64,000 nucleotides of DNA from Stentor roeselii (GCA_006503475.1 RSEH01000207.1:23412-87411), one strand, 5' to 3'; shown: positions 29,247-38,990, numbered from the stretch's first letter. Numbers and translations: made by a program. The notes: generated by a model from the letters alone, not told the origin.

Positions 29247-31109
29247 CTAAATCTTAGGTCTTAAAACCTTTAAAATATCCCCTTTCTTCATCTTATTAAC
29301 AGGATTCAAATTCTTCGAAGTCCAGACCATCTCCTCATAAGGATTTCCTTTACTCAAAACACTATTCAAAATCTCATCAGGAATCTCAAAACTCTCAATC
29401 AACCCCAAACAATTTTCCCTAATCCACTCATAACTTTCAAAAGCCAAATCTCTAAACCTTTGCCATTCCTCATCTTTAATTCCAGCTTTTCTAAAATCCG
29501 CTTCAAAGCATCGAGTTTCCGATTCAAAAAAAACATTTCTCAAAATTTCCAATATTTTCCTATTTTTCGATTCCGTGAAATTTCTAAGCATTTCTTTATG
29601 AGCCAGACATAAAAACAAGGCATCAGCAGTCTTAAGAGCTTCAACTTGAAGAAAAGAGTCCCAAATTTCTTTTTCTGAAATCGAGCCGACAAGTTGATTA
29701 AATTTCGAGTCAAGGCTCTGAAGATGTGCCTTTGCGACTTGATTAAGCCAGAACTGTTGTTTGTTGATTTCTTGATTGTTGATGATGTCTTGCCAGAACC
29801 TTTTCGGCTTATTCCTGATGATGACTCTCATCGCTTCGATGGAAATAACTGAGTTGTCACCTGCGTAGGTGCAGGAAGGAAGGTAGTTGCAGTAAAAAGT
29901 TGAAAGACCTGCAAGTTTCAGGTACCCGTGACCCCCGCAGGCTCTTCGGCTTAGTTCTAAGTCTTTTGCTGTTCTTTCTGTGATACCTGCTTTGAAAAGA
30001 CTTGCAAGGCAGAAAATTTCATCAAAACTTGAGTTGTTTCCTTGTTTGAACTCTGAAATAACAGTATTCAAAAGAAGTTTTAAGGATTTTAATGAAAATG
30101 TAAAACAAAATAACCTGCAAAGACCTGGAAATAACTTTTCTTGTTGGATTTGGTAGTCGATAAGTCTTACTTCTTGATTTGGTTTCTCGGGATCTGGGAA
30201 CTGTCTACGGAAAACTGAGTATTTTAAAGAAATCGACAGTGAAGGTGCCAGAAAAGCCCAGAAGTTGCTTAAAATTTTTACCCTTGCAATTAAATTGGTT
30301 ATTGTGATCACTTCTTTACTATCAAAACGACTTGAGTAATTTCCAAAGTTGTCTATATTTGAAAAGCGGTTAAGTAGAGCTGTTTTAGGCAAGGTAAGGA
30401 ACTCGTATCGAGCAAAGCCTTGATCAGAACTTGTAAGTCCCATTTTCGGTCCAACCTCGCCAATGAAAGCTCCATGAACAGCTTTATGACTGCGAAAGTT
30501 CCTGATTTGCGTGATAAAAGCATGAGGACCGTAATCTTTCCCATCAATAACAAGTCTTGCAACAAGCAAGGTAAAGTTCGCATTAACACCCACTCCACCA
30601 ATCCAGTACTTTGAAGAAGTAATCGTTGGTGAATTAACAATAAACTCCTGTTTTTCCCTGTTATAAATAACTTGAGTTTCAATCCCATTCAAATTCCCTC
30701 CATTTCCAAGTTCAGCTTGTGAGTAACTTCCAATGATTTGGTTATTTTCAATGAGATGTCTGTAAAATGAGGCCTGAGTTGATGTTCCCAGGAATTCAAG
30801 AGCTTCGTAAAAGTAACTGTTTGACTCGACGACTGTTAAATCTGGGTAAAAAGTTCGGATGAAGTCGATTTCGTCGCCATTTAAGTCGTGTTCTCGGATG
30901 AATGCTGAGAAATTAACTGCATATCGAATTGCTCGATTTTGGAGCTCGACTGGGTTTTCATAGTAAAATTGGTAGTCTAACATTAAGTCTTTTTTTTCAA
31001 GGGCTAAGGTTTTTAGAAACCGGATTCTGTCCAAGTCGATTTCTGGGTATAACAAGGAATAAAGTTCTCTGGTTAAGTTTTCCATTTCTAATAAATGATA
31101 TTCAGACAT
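29247..31109 (-). CDS. Acyl-CoA oxidase-like flavoprotein, catalytic Glu replaced by Ala
   Basis: A 620-residue homologue of peroxisomal acyl-CoA oxidase, which catalyses the first step of peroxisomal beta-oxidation with FAD and releases H2O2. Landmarks are IIGSYSQAELGNGGNLNGIE, SSKYWIGGVGVNANFTLLVARL, FRSHKAVHGAFIGEVGPKMG, KYSVFRRQF, DYQIQQEKLFPGL and ELSRRACGGHGYL. In active family members the catalytic base is the Glu of T(Y/F)EG(D/E)N. Here the motif reads CTYAGDNSV, with Ala at 416 (codon at 29862-29864). The C-terminal PKI is not a canonical peroxisomal signal. Start M1 lies 15 nt inside the probable 5' end of the divergent RanBPM gene; M9 (31083-31085) is an alternative start. Confidence 0.9.
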   Translation of the reverse strand: MSEYHLLEMENLTRELYSLLYPEIDLDRIRFLKTLALEKKDLMLDYQFYYENPVELQNRAIRYAVNFSAFIREHDLNGDEIDFIRTFYPDLTVVESNSYFYEALEFLGTSTQASFYRHLIENNQIIGSYSQAELGNGGNLNGIETQVIYNREKQEFIVNSPTITSSKYWIGGVGVNANFTLLVARLVIDGKDYGPHAFITQIRNFRSHKAVHGAFIGEVGPKMGLTSSDQGFARYEFLTLPKTALLNRFSNIDNFGNYSSRFDSKEVITITNLIARVKILSNFWAFLAPSLSISLKYSVFRRQFPDPEKPNQEVRLIDYQIQQEKLFPGLCRLFCFTFSLKSLKLLLNTVISEFKQGNNSSFDEIFCLASLFKAGITERTAKDLELSRRACGGHGYLKLAGLSTFYCNYLPSCTYAGDNSVISIEAMRVIIRNKPKRFWQDIINNQEINKQQFWLNQVAKAHLQSLDSKFNQLVGSISEKEIWDSFLQVEALKTADALFLCLAHKEMLRNFTESKNRKILEILRNVFFESETRCFEADFRKAGIKDEEWQRFRDLAFESYEWIRENCLGLIESFEIPDEILNSVLSKGNPYEEMVWTSKNLNPVNKMKKGDILKVLRPKI

Positions 31110-32603
31110 GTTATCCCTTCGCTACCGGAACCTCCGCATATGATAGATACGTCTAATGGTTTATTTCAGTTTTCTACGGACCGATTGACTGTGACTTATA
31201 CTGGAAAGTCAAACCCGAGTATCACTTCAGTAATCTCTAGATAGTGCCTTCAATGTTCAAGCCCAGCCCGACCATTTCCAGGTACATTCATCTACTACTT
31301 CGAAGCCACTTTAAAAACCCTCAGCACAAACCGTGCAGGTTTCGTGATCGGTTTCACCGAAGAGTTTTTCCAAAAGACCCGTTCCCCAGGTTCATCCAAA
31401 AAGTCCTTCGGCCTGCGATCAGATGGAAAACTTATAAAAGAGCCATCTCAAATCCCAGACTTTTCTCCAAAATTCGAACAATCAGACACAATCGGTGCTG
31501 GAATATGTTACGTTTCCCGTAAAGTCTTTTTCACTCGAAACGGGCATTTTTTAGGAAAACCTTTCGACATTCCTGAGATTTACCCTCTTTTCGCGTCAAT
31601 TTCAATAAACTCTCCAAATGACTCAGTTACTTTAAACTTCGAAGGAAATTTTTTATTTGATTTGAAAGGACTGGTCTATGAAGAAAACACGAAAATCGAA
31701 TCAGAAGTTGATGCAGAAGTTGTTGACCCCCGAGAAATGTTTAAACTTGTAAGGGACTACCTGGAACAAGAGGGTTACGCTGATACTTTGATTGCTCTTG
31801 AAAAGGTGATGAGAAGTGAAAGTACTGAAAAAATCGCTGCGAAGGTCAGAAGCTACTCGGGAAGGGTATCGGAAAGATATGATTCAATTGACATCGACCC
31901 AGAATGTGAATATTGTGAAAATTTCGGAAAGTTATGCAAGTTCTGTGTGAAAAAAGTCATGGAAAACGTCGAACCTGCCAACGCGATTCGACTTCCTGAG
32001 TCTCGAAATAGATGTGATAGTGTCGAGGTCTCTTCTATTTACTTGAAACCACTTGAACAACACCCTGCTGATCTTCATTCACCTGGGTATGTAAATGATG
32101 TGAAAGCCAGAAGCTTGTTGAGGAAAATGATTGTAAGAGGTGAACTCAATCAAGCTCTCGTTTTTTTAACTGAGAATTTTCCTGAAATGCTCACTGATGA
32201 ACTCTGTATGCTTTACTTTCATGTACAGGAGTTTATTGAACTTATTAAAGCTAAACAACATCTTCAGGCCTTGTATCAAGCAAGGGAAAAACTTGCGAAA
32301 TTTGTTGGGTTTAATGTTTTTTATAGGAATTCAGAAGATGTTCAAATTCCTGTCAGACAAGTTGTTGGACTTATTGCCTATCTTGACCCTTGGACTTCTC
32401 CTTTGAAGGGACTTCTTCAGCAGGCTCAGATGGAATTGACTGCTGATTTGATTAACTCGAGAATTACACAAAAGTTAAGGGAAGGGAAGAATTCTTTGGA
32501 AGATATGGCTAAACATTTACTTGCTCTTCAGAGCTTGTATCAAGATAGTGTCTTGATGAATAAAGTTGAAAGGGTTGAGATGAAATTTGAGAATTTTAAT
32601 TGA
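31095..32603 (+). CDS. RanBPM/GID1-type protein: SPRY, LisH, CTLH (one 15-nt intron)
   Basis: About 497 residues after removing the intron at 31230-31244. Residues ~10-165 are a SPRY domain: LPEPPH, FSTDRLTVTYTGKS, PGTFIYYFEATLKT, GFVIGFTEEFF, DTIGAGICYVSRKVFFTRNG and LYPL-like IYPLFASISINSP. A LisH motif follows (DPREMFKLVRDYLEQEGYAD), then an acidic Cys-containing insert (CEYCENFGKLCKFC), then CTLH/CRA (ARSLLRKMIVRGELNQALVF and on). This is the layout of RanBP9/10 and yeast Gid1, scaffold subunits of the CTLH E3 ligase. I placed the start at 31095 because the LP-x-x motif before SPRY is conserved; ATG 31140 is the conservative choice. Stop is TGA. Confidence 0.88.
31230..31244 (+). other. 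15-nt intron in RanBPM-like gene
   Basis: GTAATCTCTAGATAG, phase 0. Retention gives an in-frame TAG; removal joins the first SPRY strand (VTYTGKSNPSITS) to CLQCSSPARPFPGTFIYYF. Confidence 0.88.
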
Positions 32604-33897
32604 GTAGAAATTTAAGATTTTATTGGATTGATGATGATTTTTCAGAAGGTTTCAAGAAATTTAGGGGTTTTTAAAATTGTTTGAATTTTTGTATAAAATT
32701 TTTAATGTGGTAAGTGTTATTGAAACTTGGTTTTTTAATTAAGTCACTAATTATCGAGATTTATTATGAAATTAGTTGAATTTTAGTTTATAATCTTCTG
32801 TAAATTAAATTAATCCCTAGACTGAAAAGACTTAAAAGGATAATTAGGTAAAAACTTGTGCCATTCCTCTACTGTATTTAAATATAACTCATTTAAGCAT
32901 GGAGTATGAATACAACTAAAACTATAGTTTCCTTGTATTGAATTCTAATCCTCTTCACGAACAGCAAATTTCTGAGATCTTTAATAAATTTTAAGTTTTT
33001 TCAAAAATAACAAACTCAACTATGAAAATTAGGTATTTTCCTAAAATATCAAGTAAATAGATTTTCAATGATTTGATCTAGAAACCACTAGAGTTTGAAA
33101 TGATCCCCTATAATTATCCAGATTTTCTAGTTACACACAGTTCTCATTAAAAACCTTCTGAGCCCCGATGATCCTAGTTCCATACCCGATAATAAATTTT
33201 AATTCAATTCCGAATAAAAATCTTCCAGGTCAAAACAGATTCGTATCAAATAAAATTCAATACTAAAAAAGATCCAAAAAGCCAAAACATCTTCATCAGA
33301 ACTTTTTTTCAACTTTGGTCATTGTTTTTCAAAGTTGAAATGAACGAAACTTCGATAATTAAGCGAAAGTTTTGAAGTTGATATATTCTTAAAGCTTTCC
33401 AAGTACTTTGACTTTCCCATTAGACTAATAAATCTTCTATTTCATTAGAAATGTAAGTAATTATCAGAATAAATTTTGTTATAATTTGACTGAAAAAATC
33501 TCGAAGGTGATTCTTGCTCATTCAACCATGTCCTCATCTTCTCTATTGAAAAAGCCTAAAACCTGCTCATCTGATGCAATTAAATCAGAATCAGAAATAA
33601 AAAAAAATTTCAAATCAACCACACAGGCCATAATACAAAAAAACTTAACACCCAGAAGTATCTACCCTTAAGCTGCAGAAATCATTTTTCAAGGTCGAAA
33701 ATTTAATAAAAATTCATAACCACGACAAAAACCAGGAAAAATTCAAAAAAATCCTGAAACTCAACTTCTGTGAACAAATTTATTCCTTTTTCATTCAGTA
33801 ATTGAACGAAACACAATCCCTGAAAGAAAAAATCTCCTAAGACCTAACGAAAAGCTTTCCTTATAAAAATCATTTAAGAGGTTCAAAATTACACCAA
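32604..33897. other. Spacer, 1.3 kb, with a possible decayed gene
   Basis: AT-rich spacer between convergent genes. The first ~900 bp show nothing. From 33528 a short Lys/Ser-rich frame appears (separate entry). Confidence 0.5.
33528..33801 (+). pseudogene. Possible decayed coiled-coil gene fragment
   Basis: ATG at 33528 opens a 47-codon frame (MSSSSLLKKPKTCSSDAIKS and onward) that ends in TAA at 33669-33671. A second charged frame (SFFKVENLIKIHNHDKN and onward) runs from about 33683 to a TAA near 33799, in a different phase. No 15-nt GTAA..AG intron joins them. The composition resembles the Lys/Glu-rich coiled-coil genes of this window. It may be a gene remnant or chance. Confidence 0.25.
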
Positions 33898-35004
33898 CTA
33901 ATTATAATCATTTGTGGGAAAAGAATATAAATCCATGACCGGCTCCTCCAAATCCAAGTCATTCAATTTCCATTCTTCACCATTACGATAAAAACTAGCA
34001 GCAGTGACAACACGTGCAGCTTCTTCCTTCATACCGCAAGCGCGGTATACAAATGCCAAGTTCTTCAAGTTGGTCAAGTCAAACGGGTGCAGCGATCGAA
34101 GTCTTTGAAACCCTTCCAAAGCCCTGGCCTTTTTTCCAATTCTAGCCTGAACAATAGCAAGATACTCTGAATAATAATAATTCAGAGGAAAAGTCTTCAC
34201 CAAGTCCTCTAAACTTTCCTCAGCTTTTTCAAACTCTTTCATTTTCATCCAGGCCAAAGCTCTTAAAAATCCAAAATCGCTCCATTCTTCCAGTTTTCGA
34301 TCTTTATTCAAAACCTTCTGACAAAGTTTTTCCGCCATTTGTGGTTTCGAGTCGAGAAGGGACAATGCAAAAGCTGAGAGACTTCTAAATGTTTTATTGA
34401 TTTTGACAGCATTTTGGAATAAAGTAGTGGCTCTTGATTTTTTACCTTGTTTTTCATTTATATAAGCGAGTAGGACTATTGCTTCTGAAAGTGAGTGATT
34501 GTTCGCCTTTTTACTGTTGAAAACTTTTGTAAGGTATTGGGTGGCGTTGGTGAAATCCTGGAATATTGTAAGGATTCGAGCAAGTTTTAGGTTAATCAGG
34601 TTAGTGTACGGGAACTCAGGGTATGAGTTTAAAAGGAGTGTAAAAGCCATGTGGCTGTCTGAAAACATCTTTGTTTCGAAGTAGGTCTGGCCTAGGCCGA
34701 ATAGAACCTCGGCTTTTAAGTCGCCTGTTGTTTTTGGTAAGATTTCTTGGTAGACCTGCTCAGCTTTAGAGTACTTTTTTTGAATGTAGAACAAATGGCC
34801 GAGCTTTAGAGGGACTTCTGGATTGGAAGTGGTCGACATTAATTTAAAAATGAGTTTTTCAGCTTCTGAGTAGTCCCTTTTTGACAGAGCGGAGTCAATG
34901 TCTTGGATAGTGGTCATTATTTGTTCTTTTTCTAGATCTGGTTTTGAGTCTTGTGAAGGGTTGGAAAGTGTTTCAAAGGTGCTGTTGCCTACAGAATTGA
35001 ACAT
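33898..35004 (-). CDS. TPR-repeat protein
   Basis: A 368-residue protein. Residues ~30-345 form tandem TPR-like helix pairs, for example YSEAEKLIFKLMSTTSNPEV, LGHLFYIQKKYSKAEQVYQE, VLFGLGQTYFETKMFSDSHM, LAYINEKQGKKSRATTLFQN, ALAWMKMKEFEKAEESLEDL and LAFVYRACGMKEEAARVVTA. The repeats are degenerate but the 34-residue period is visible. No enzyme domain is attached and no membrane segment is seen. TPR proteins of this size serve in ciliary transport, Bardet-Biedl-type or anaphase-promoting complexes; the sequence does not tell which. The last residues (MDLYSFPTNDYN) are polar. Confidence 0.85.
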   Translation of the reverse strand: MFNSVGNSTFETLSNPSQDSKPDLEKEQIMTTIQDIDSALSKRDYSEAEKLIFKLMSTTSNPEVPLKLGHLFYIQKKYSKAEQVYQEILPKTTGDLKAEVLFGLGQTYFETKMFSDSHMAFTLLLNSYPEFPYTNLINLKLARILTIFQDFTNATQYLTKVFNSKKANNHSLSEAIVLLAYINEKQGKKSRATTLFQNAVKINKTFRSLSAFALSLLDSKPQMAEKLCQKVLNKDRKLEEWSDFGFLRALAWMKMKEFEKAEESLEDLVKTFPLNYYYSEYLAIVQARIGKKARALEGFQRLRSLHPFDLTNLKNLAFVYRACGMKEEAARVVTAASFYRNGEEWKLNDLDLEEPVMDLYSFPTNDYN

Positions 35005-35097
35005 ATTTATTATTTCATCAGATTTAATCGAAATATTAGTCCATATGTGGATCTGGGTTAAATAAAGGGTTTGGAATATTAATGGTAATCGAACAAA

Positions 35098-35301
35098 ATG
35101 GAAATAATTTCTAAGAAACTGAAGAAAATCTGTTTTGATCTGTCTTTGAAAGATTTACATTCAAACCTTGAAAATTTCGACTCTTTACCTAAATCAGAAA
35201 AATATTCCACACTAAATTTTCCCCTAATTAAAAAATCCCATCTCGACAAAATCATTCTAAAAATCTCATCAAAATCCTTCAATTCTCCAAAAAAGTTCTA
35301 A
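35098..35301 (+). CDS. Possible 67-residue basic protein
   Basis: ATG at 35098 with an AAA context starts a 67-codon frame that ends in TAA, 93 bp from the divergent TPR gene. The product is Lys/Ser/Leu-rich (MEIISKKLKKICFDLSLKDL at its start) with a helical look and no known motif. A minus-strand frame of similar size overlaps it, so coding status is uncertain. Expression data would decide. Confidence 0.35.
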   Translation: MEIISKKLKKICFDLSLKDLHSNLENFDSLPKSEKYSTLNFPLIKKSHLDKIILKISSKSFNSPKKF

Positions 35302-35368
35302 TTTTTTTAAAATCTTTGCTTCAAGATCAATCTCATATTTAATAGTTCAGTAAAACACCCATTCTAGA

Positions 35369-36457
35369 TTATTTTCCTAACAAAACCGAATAATTCCCTC
35401 CACCCAAGTAACTTCCAGCGACGAGTACCTTAGAAACTCCAGTCTTCACTTTTCCATCAAAGAAATTCCCAGTAAGTTCAAGCGGCTGACGTAAGTTCAT
35501 CAGTCGAAAACTTTTATTCTGCTTAAACCTTACATTAGAAAGTGCCAAGACCCCAGCAGCGACCTGAGTACTTCCAAGAGCTCCAAGTAACATTCCAGCG
35601 AATGACTGAACACTAGAGACCTTACAAGCAAACAAAGAAGAACTAATAGCAAGTACCTCGGCGTAGTCCTTTTCACTATTTGCTAAACCATCAAGTACCG
35701 CAAAGTCGACTCTAGTCTGAGAACCAAGACATTTTTTCACAGCTCTTCGCAACCCTTCAGCATTTTCATCAGGTCTCAACAAGTACCTTCCATCTGAAGT
35801 CCTTTCAAAAGCCTCGACCTTGGCAAGGACCTGAGCGTCTCGAGCCTTCGCAGATTTTTCACTTTCTATTAAAAGAGCAGTTGCGCCTTCAGCAAGAACA
35901 GTTCCTCGACAGTTCTTGTCAAAACTTTTGACAGCCCCGTGAGGATTACCTAAATCTACAGTATTTAAAATGCCTAAAGGCAACAGCTTGTCATAGAAAT
36001 AACTTTGGACTGAGTGAGACACGCCGACTAACAACACCTTGTCAACTAGTCCTGAATGAATTTTAAAGAAGGCGGAACAGACACCGTCTAAAGACCCAAG
36101 TGGAGAAAGTTTTAACTCGCTGTTGCTTAATCGCAGCATTGACCGCAATGACTTCATCAGGGGCCAGTCGAGAGTCCCTGAAACGCAAGACTCGAGGATT
36201 AAGTTGACTTCTGAAGGACTTGTTTTACTTGAAGTTAAGGCTTCGGAACCTGCGAGATAAGCGTATTGAAGACCTGGAGTTTCATGGGTCTCTGAAATTT
36301 CTTGCATGAAGGACCTTGGAATTGAAAATAGTCGTCGGGGGGAGTAGTGAGGGTCGCTTGTTATTCCTGAATTGCCTTCGAAGAGACTTGTCCAAAGAGA
36401 TGAGGAGGTACTTCCGAGGGAGGTTACTGAGCCGATACCTGTGATAACAGCTCTCAT
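35369..36457 (-). CDS. Beta-ketoacyl synthase-like protein without catalytic triad
   Basis: A 362-residue member of the FabF/KAS II thiolase-fold family. It starts MRAVITGIGSVTSLG, like KAS II, and has the conserved KSFDKNCRGTVLAEGATALLIE block, VDFAVLDG, and VSSVQSFAGMLLGALGSTQV near the end. Active enzymes use Cys-His-His. Here the HGT..D motif reads LDGLANSEKDYAE, with Asp256 at the His position, and K..GH reads QSFAGM, with Met289 at the second His and Gln284 at the Lys. The nucleophile region has no aligned Cys (KLSPLGSL, ~116-123); C127 lies about eight residues late. The chain is ~50 residues shorter than KAS II. It may be a chain-length-factor-like or structural subunit rather than a condensing enzyme. 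Confidence 0.8.
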   Translation of the reverse strand: MRAVITGIGSVTSLGSTSSSLWTSLFEGNSGITSDPHYSPRRLFSIPRSFMQEISETHETPGLQYAYLAGSEALTSSKTSPSEVNLILESCVSGTLDWPLMKSLRSMLRLSNSELKLSPLGSLDGVCSAFFKIHSGLVDKVLLVGVSHSVQSYFYDKLLPLGILNTVDLGNPHGAVKSFDKNCRGTVLAEGATALLIESEKSAKARDAQVLAKVEAFERTSDGRYLLRPDENAEGLRRAVKKCLGSQTRVDFAVLDGLANSEKDYAEVLAISSSLFACKVSSVQSFAGMLLGALGSTQVAAGVLALSNVRFKQNKSFRLMNLRQPLELTGNFFDGKVKTGVSKVLVAGSYLGGGNYSVLLGK

Positions 36458-36558
36458 ATATTAATATGCATAAAAGTCCTGGAACTCAGTCTAAGGACTC
36501 TTTACTTTTTTTTATGTATTAGTTACTTAGAAACTGCTCGGAATCTAGAGTTAATCTT

Positions 36559-37362
36559 ATGAAAAAAGGACAGAAATTGATGAATGCTGCGAATTTTCAG
36601 TCGATTGTTTATCGTGATATGCAGAATAAGGATAACTCGAAATTTGTGAAAATACTGCCGAAGTCCAACCCGATGCAGAAAGTTAGAAACCCATCTATTC
36701 GCAAATCACTTTCCCCAGTTCGTGAGAATAAAAAAAGAATACCTGACTATTTAACCCACGCTCAGAACAAGACCTACAATTTCGACATCCACGCTTCAAT
36801 AGAAAATAAAAAACTCGAAGACCTTGAATCTTTTTTTGTCGAAAAGTTCAAGAAAGTCTCGAAAAAGATGCAAGAAACAGGAAAAAGCACGAATTCCGAG
36901 AGTCTCAACGAGAAAAAACCTGAAAAGCACGACATTCTCGAAACCGGATCAGAAGAACAACCCATCTACATGAGCAGAATGAGAAAAGACCTTCTTCAAA
37001 CTGAACTCGAAGTAAATCAAGAGCTAGACCTCGAAGAACTTCAAGGAAAATCAAAAGAAACCTCTCCAGTCATCGAGTTCAAAAAGAAAAAACAAGACTT
37101 TTCAATTCCTTACAGTCAAAAATTTATCATCCTCAACAAAAGAACCTCAAAATTTTTCTCTTCTTTCGAGTCTCAAGGCCGAAGAGACCTAAGCCAACAG
37201 CCGAGTTCTTCAACGCTTTTAAAAGAACCAATAAAGCTTCCTTCAACGCTTTTAAAAGAACCAATAAAGCTTCCAGTGATCCGCAGGCCTAAATTTTACG
37301 ACCCGACTCCAATGCCAAGCGACTTCCAGTTAAGCAAAGACATGATTTTACCTGAATACTAA
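36559..37362 (+). CDS. Charged protein of unknown function
   Basis: A 267-residue protein that I do not recognise. It is rich in Lys, Ser and Glu, largely disordered, with a short helical segment (ENKKLEDLESFFVEKFKKVS, ~80-100). It contains an exact tandem duplication of eleven residues (STLLKEPIKLP twice, ~217-238), matching a 33-nt DNA duplication. It is followed after only 12 bp by another charged gene on the same strand, so the two could be functionally linked or simply packed. Confidence 0.75.
   Translation: MKKGQKLMNAANFQSIVYRDMQNKDNSKFVKILPKSNPMQKVRNPSIRKSLSPVRENKKRIPDYLTHAQNKTYNFDIHASIENKKLEDLESFFVEKFKKVSKKMQETGKSTNSESLNEKKPEKHDILETGSEEQPIYMSRMRKDLLQTELEVNQELDLEELQGKSKETSPVIEFKKKKQDFSIPYSQKFIILNKRTSKFFSSFESQGRRDLSQQPSSSTLLKEPIKLPSTLLKEPIKLPVIRRPKFYDPTPMPSDFQLSKDMILPEY
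37209..37274. repeat. Exact 33-nt tandem duplication
   Basis: 37209-37241 and 37242-37274 are identical; both are coding and in frame. Perfect identity suggests a recent duplication or strong selection for the repeated peptide. Confidence 0.95.
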
Positions 37363-37374
37363 TCTTTTCTATAA

Positions 37375-38919
37375 ATGGAAGAACTTTTAGAAGACTTTCT
37401 TGAACAACTTGAAACCTTCCAAAAATCTTTCAAGTCTCGCATGTCAAAGGCGAATCATCTGTTTTGGGCTGAAGCTGAAGAGTGTCGAATTTTAGAACTG
37501 CTTTCAGAGTGCTCGAAACAGAACCAACACTTGCAACATCAGATTGACTTGATTTTAGGAATCAATGAGGCGGACTTGAAGAATGACTCGGATCAGTTGA
37601 GGATTGAGATTCAAGGTTTGAATGAGTCGATTTGGAAAACTTGTCATGAGATTCAAGGGCTTGATGGGCAGATTAGCAAAAAGGAAGAAGTTATTGCTGA
37701 ACTTTCAGCAAGAATCGAAAAAATCAACCCTCCAGATTTCGCTTCGATTGGTTTGCCAAATGAATGGAAGTACCTCGAAGGAAAACAAATTGAATATGAA
37801 ATCATTTCGCCGAGGTTTTTGAATGACTCAGAAGACTCGTTGAAGGACTTTAATGAAGTCACTGTTTTTTCACCTAGTAATAAAGTGAAGAGAAATACTT
37901 GCAAGTCACTTGATATGCAGAATAATTGTTTTTTTGATACTGAAGAGTTTAGAAGGGTTTATGGAAAGGAAAAACTTCAAGAAGGGAAGAAAAATGAGGG
38001 AATGAAAGATGAGGGTCGAAATGAAAGAGAGGAATGGGAAGAATTTAAAGAGGAAAAAAATCATTTGAAAAGTGAAGAAGATGAGAAAAGGATCAGTGAT
38101 CAGCTTCATGAAGAGAGACAAGGAGTTATTATTGAGTATAAAGAAGAAACTCAGATTGAGTTTGAAGAAAGAAATGAAAATAATGAAGGGGATCTCGAAG
38201 TTCAAGGAATTACTGAACTCCATTTAAAAAAAGTGGAAAATGGTCTGGATGTTGACAGAGAAAATAAAGGGGATATAAATGATAATGCTGTAATCAGCAT
38301 CGTTTCGAAATGGGAAGAATGGGATGAGGATCTAGTCAAAGATAAATTAACCCTTGATGATAATGAAAAAACCTCCAAGGTTAATCTTAAGATCCTAGAA
38401 CAAAAAGAAATTCAAGAGGAAATACTCAACAAAAACTCAACTTATTCACCAAAACTTAAAAAAAATACTTTAAATACAATAGAAGAATCTCAAAATCTCC
38501 GTAAAGGATTAGAGCATTCGATTTCTATTGAAACTTCTGGAAAAATAGAAAATTTCAACAATGAAATGAGAATCAAAGAGTCTCAAGAAAATGCTGATGA
38601 TTTTGAACCTGCTCACAAAGTCAAATGCTTTTCAAGTCAATCCAATGAATATAGTCCAGACATTCAAAAAAACATTAAAAATGATTCACCTGAAAAACAA
38701 CCAGAGCTATTCTCTCCATCAGAAACCATAAACCCTGAAGGCAATACTGAAGAAGTAAAAATTTCTGTTAAAAGTCCAACAAAGGAGCAGCCTGTCGTCA
38801 ACAGTGTAAAAAAAGAAGACCCTCCGAAGAGATTTTTCAAGTATCAGCCAAGAGTTATTCCGAAAAAAATCCAGGCTGCGAAAAACCAAAAAGATGACTT
38901 CTTTGATGAACTTTTATAA
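37375..38919 (+). CDS. Glu/Lys-rich coiled-coil protein
   Basis: A 514-residue protein. Residues 1-125 are a strong coiled coil (MEELLEDFLEQLETFQKSFK, then QLRIEIQGLNESIWKT and KKEEVIAELSARIEKI). A short globular-looking part follows (PPDFASIGLPNEWKYLEGKQ). The rest is very acidic and basic low complexity with runs of Glu and Lys, ending in a basic patch (PPKRFFKYQPRVIPKKIQAA) and FFDELL. I do not recognise a family. Such proteins are common in ciliate cortical and basal-body structures, but that is only analogy. The start follows the previous stop by 12 bp. Confidence 0.8.
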   Translation: MEELLEDFLEQLETFQKSFKSRMSKANHLFWAEAEECRILELLSECSKQNQHLQHQIDLILGINEADLKNDSDQLRIEIQGLNESIWKTCHEIQGLDGQISKKEEVIAELSARIEKINPPDFASIGLPNEWKYLEGKQIEYEIISPRFLNDSEDSLKDFNEVTVFSPSNKVKRNTCKSLDMQNNCFFDTEEFRRVYGKEKLQEGKKNEGMKDEGRNEREEWEEFKEEKNHLKSEEDEKRISDQLHEERQGVIIEYKEETQIEFEERNENNEGDLEVQGITELHLKKVENGLDVDRENKGDINDNAVISIVSKWEEWDEDLVKDKLTLDDNEKTSKVNLKILEQKEIQEEILNKNSTYSPKLKKNTLNTIEESQNLRKGLEHSISIETSGKIENFNNEMRIKESQENADDFEPAHKVKCFSSQSNEYSPDIQKNIKNDSPEKQPELFSPSETINPEGNTEEVKISVKSPTKEQPVVNSVKKEDPPKRFFKYQPRVIPKKIQAAKNQKDDFFDELL

Positions 38920-38990
38920 GTTTAATAACTTGTTTCATGAGCTGGTCTTTCAAGATAATTGGTTACTAGAGGTAATTATTAATAACTATT

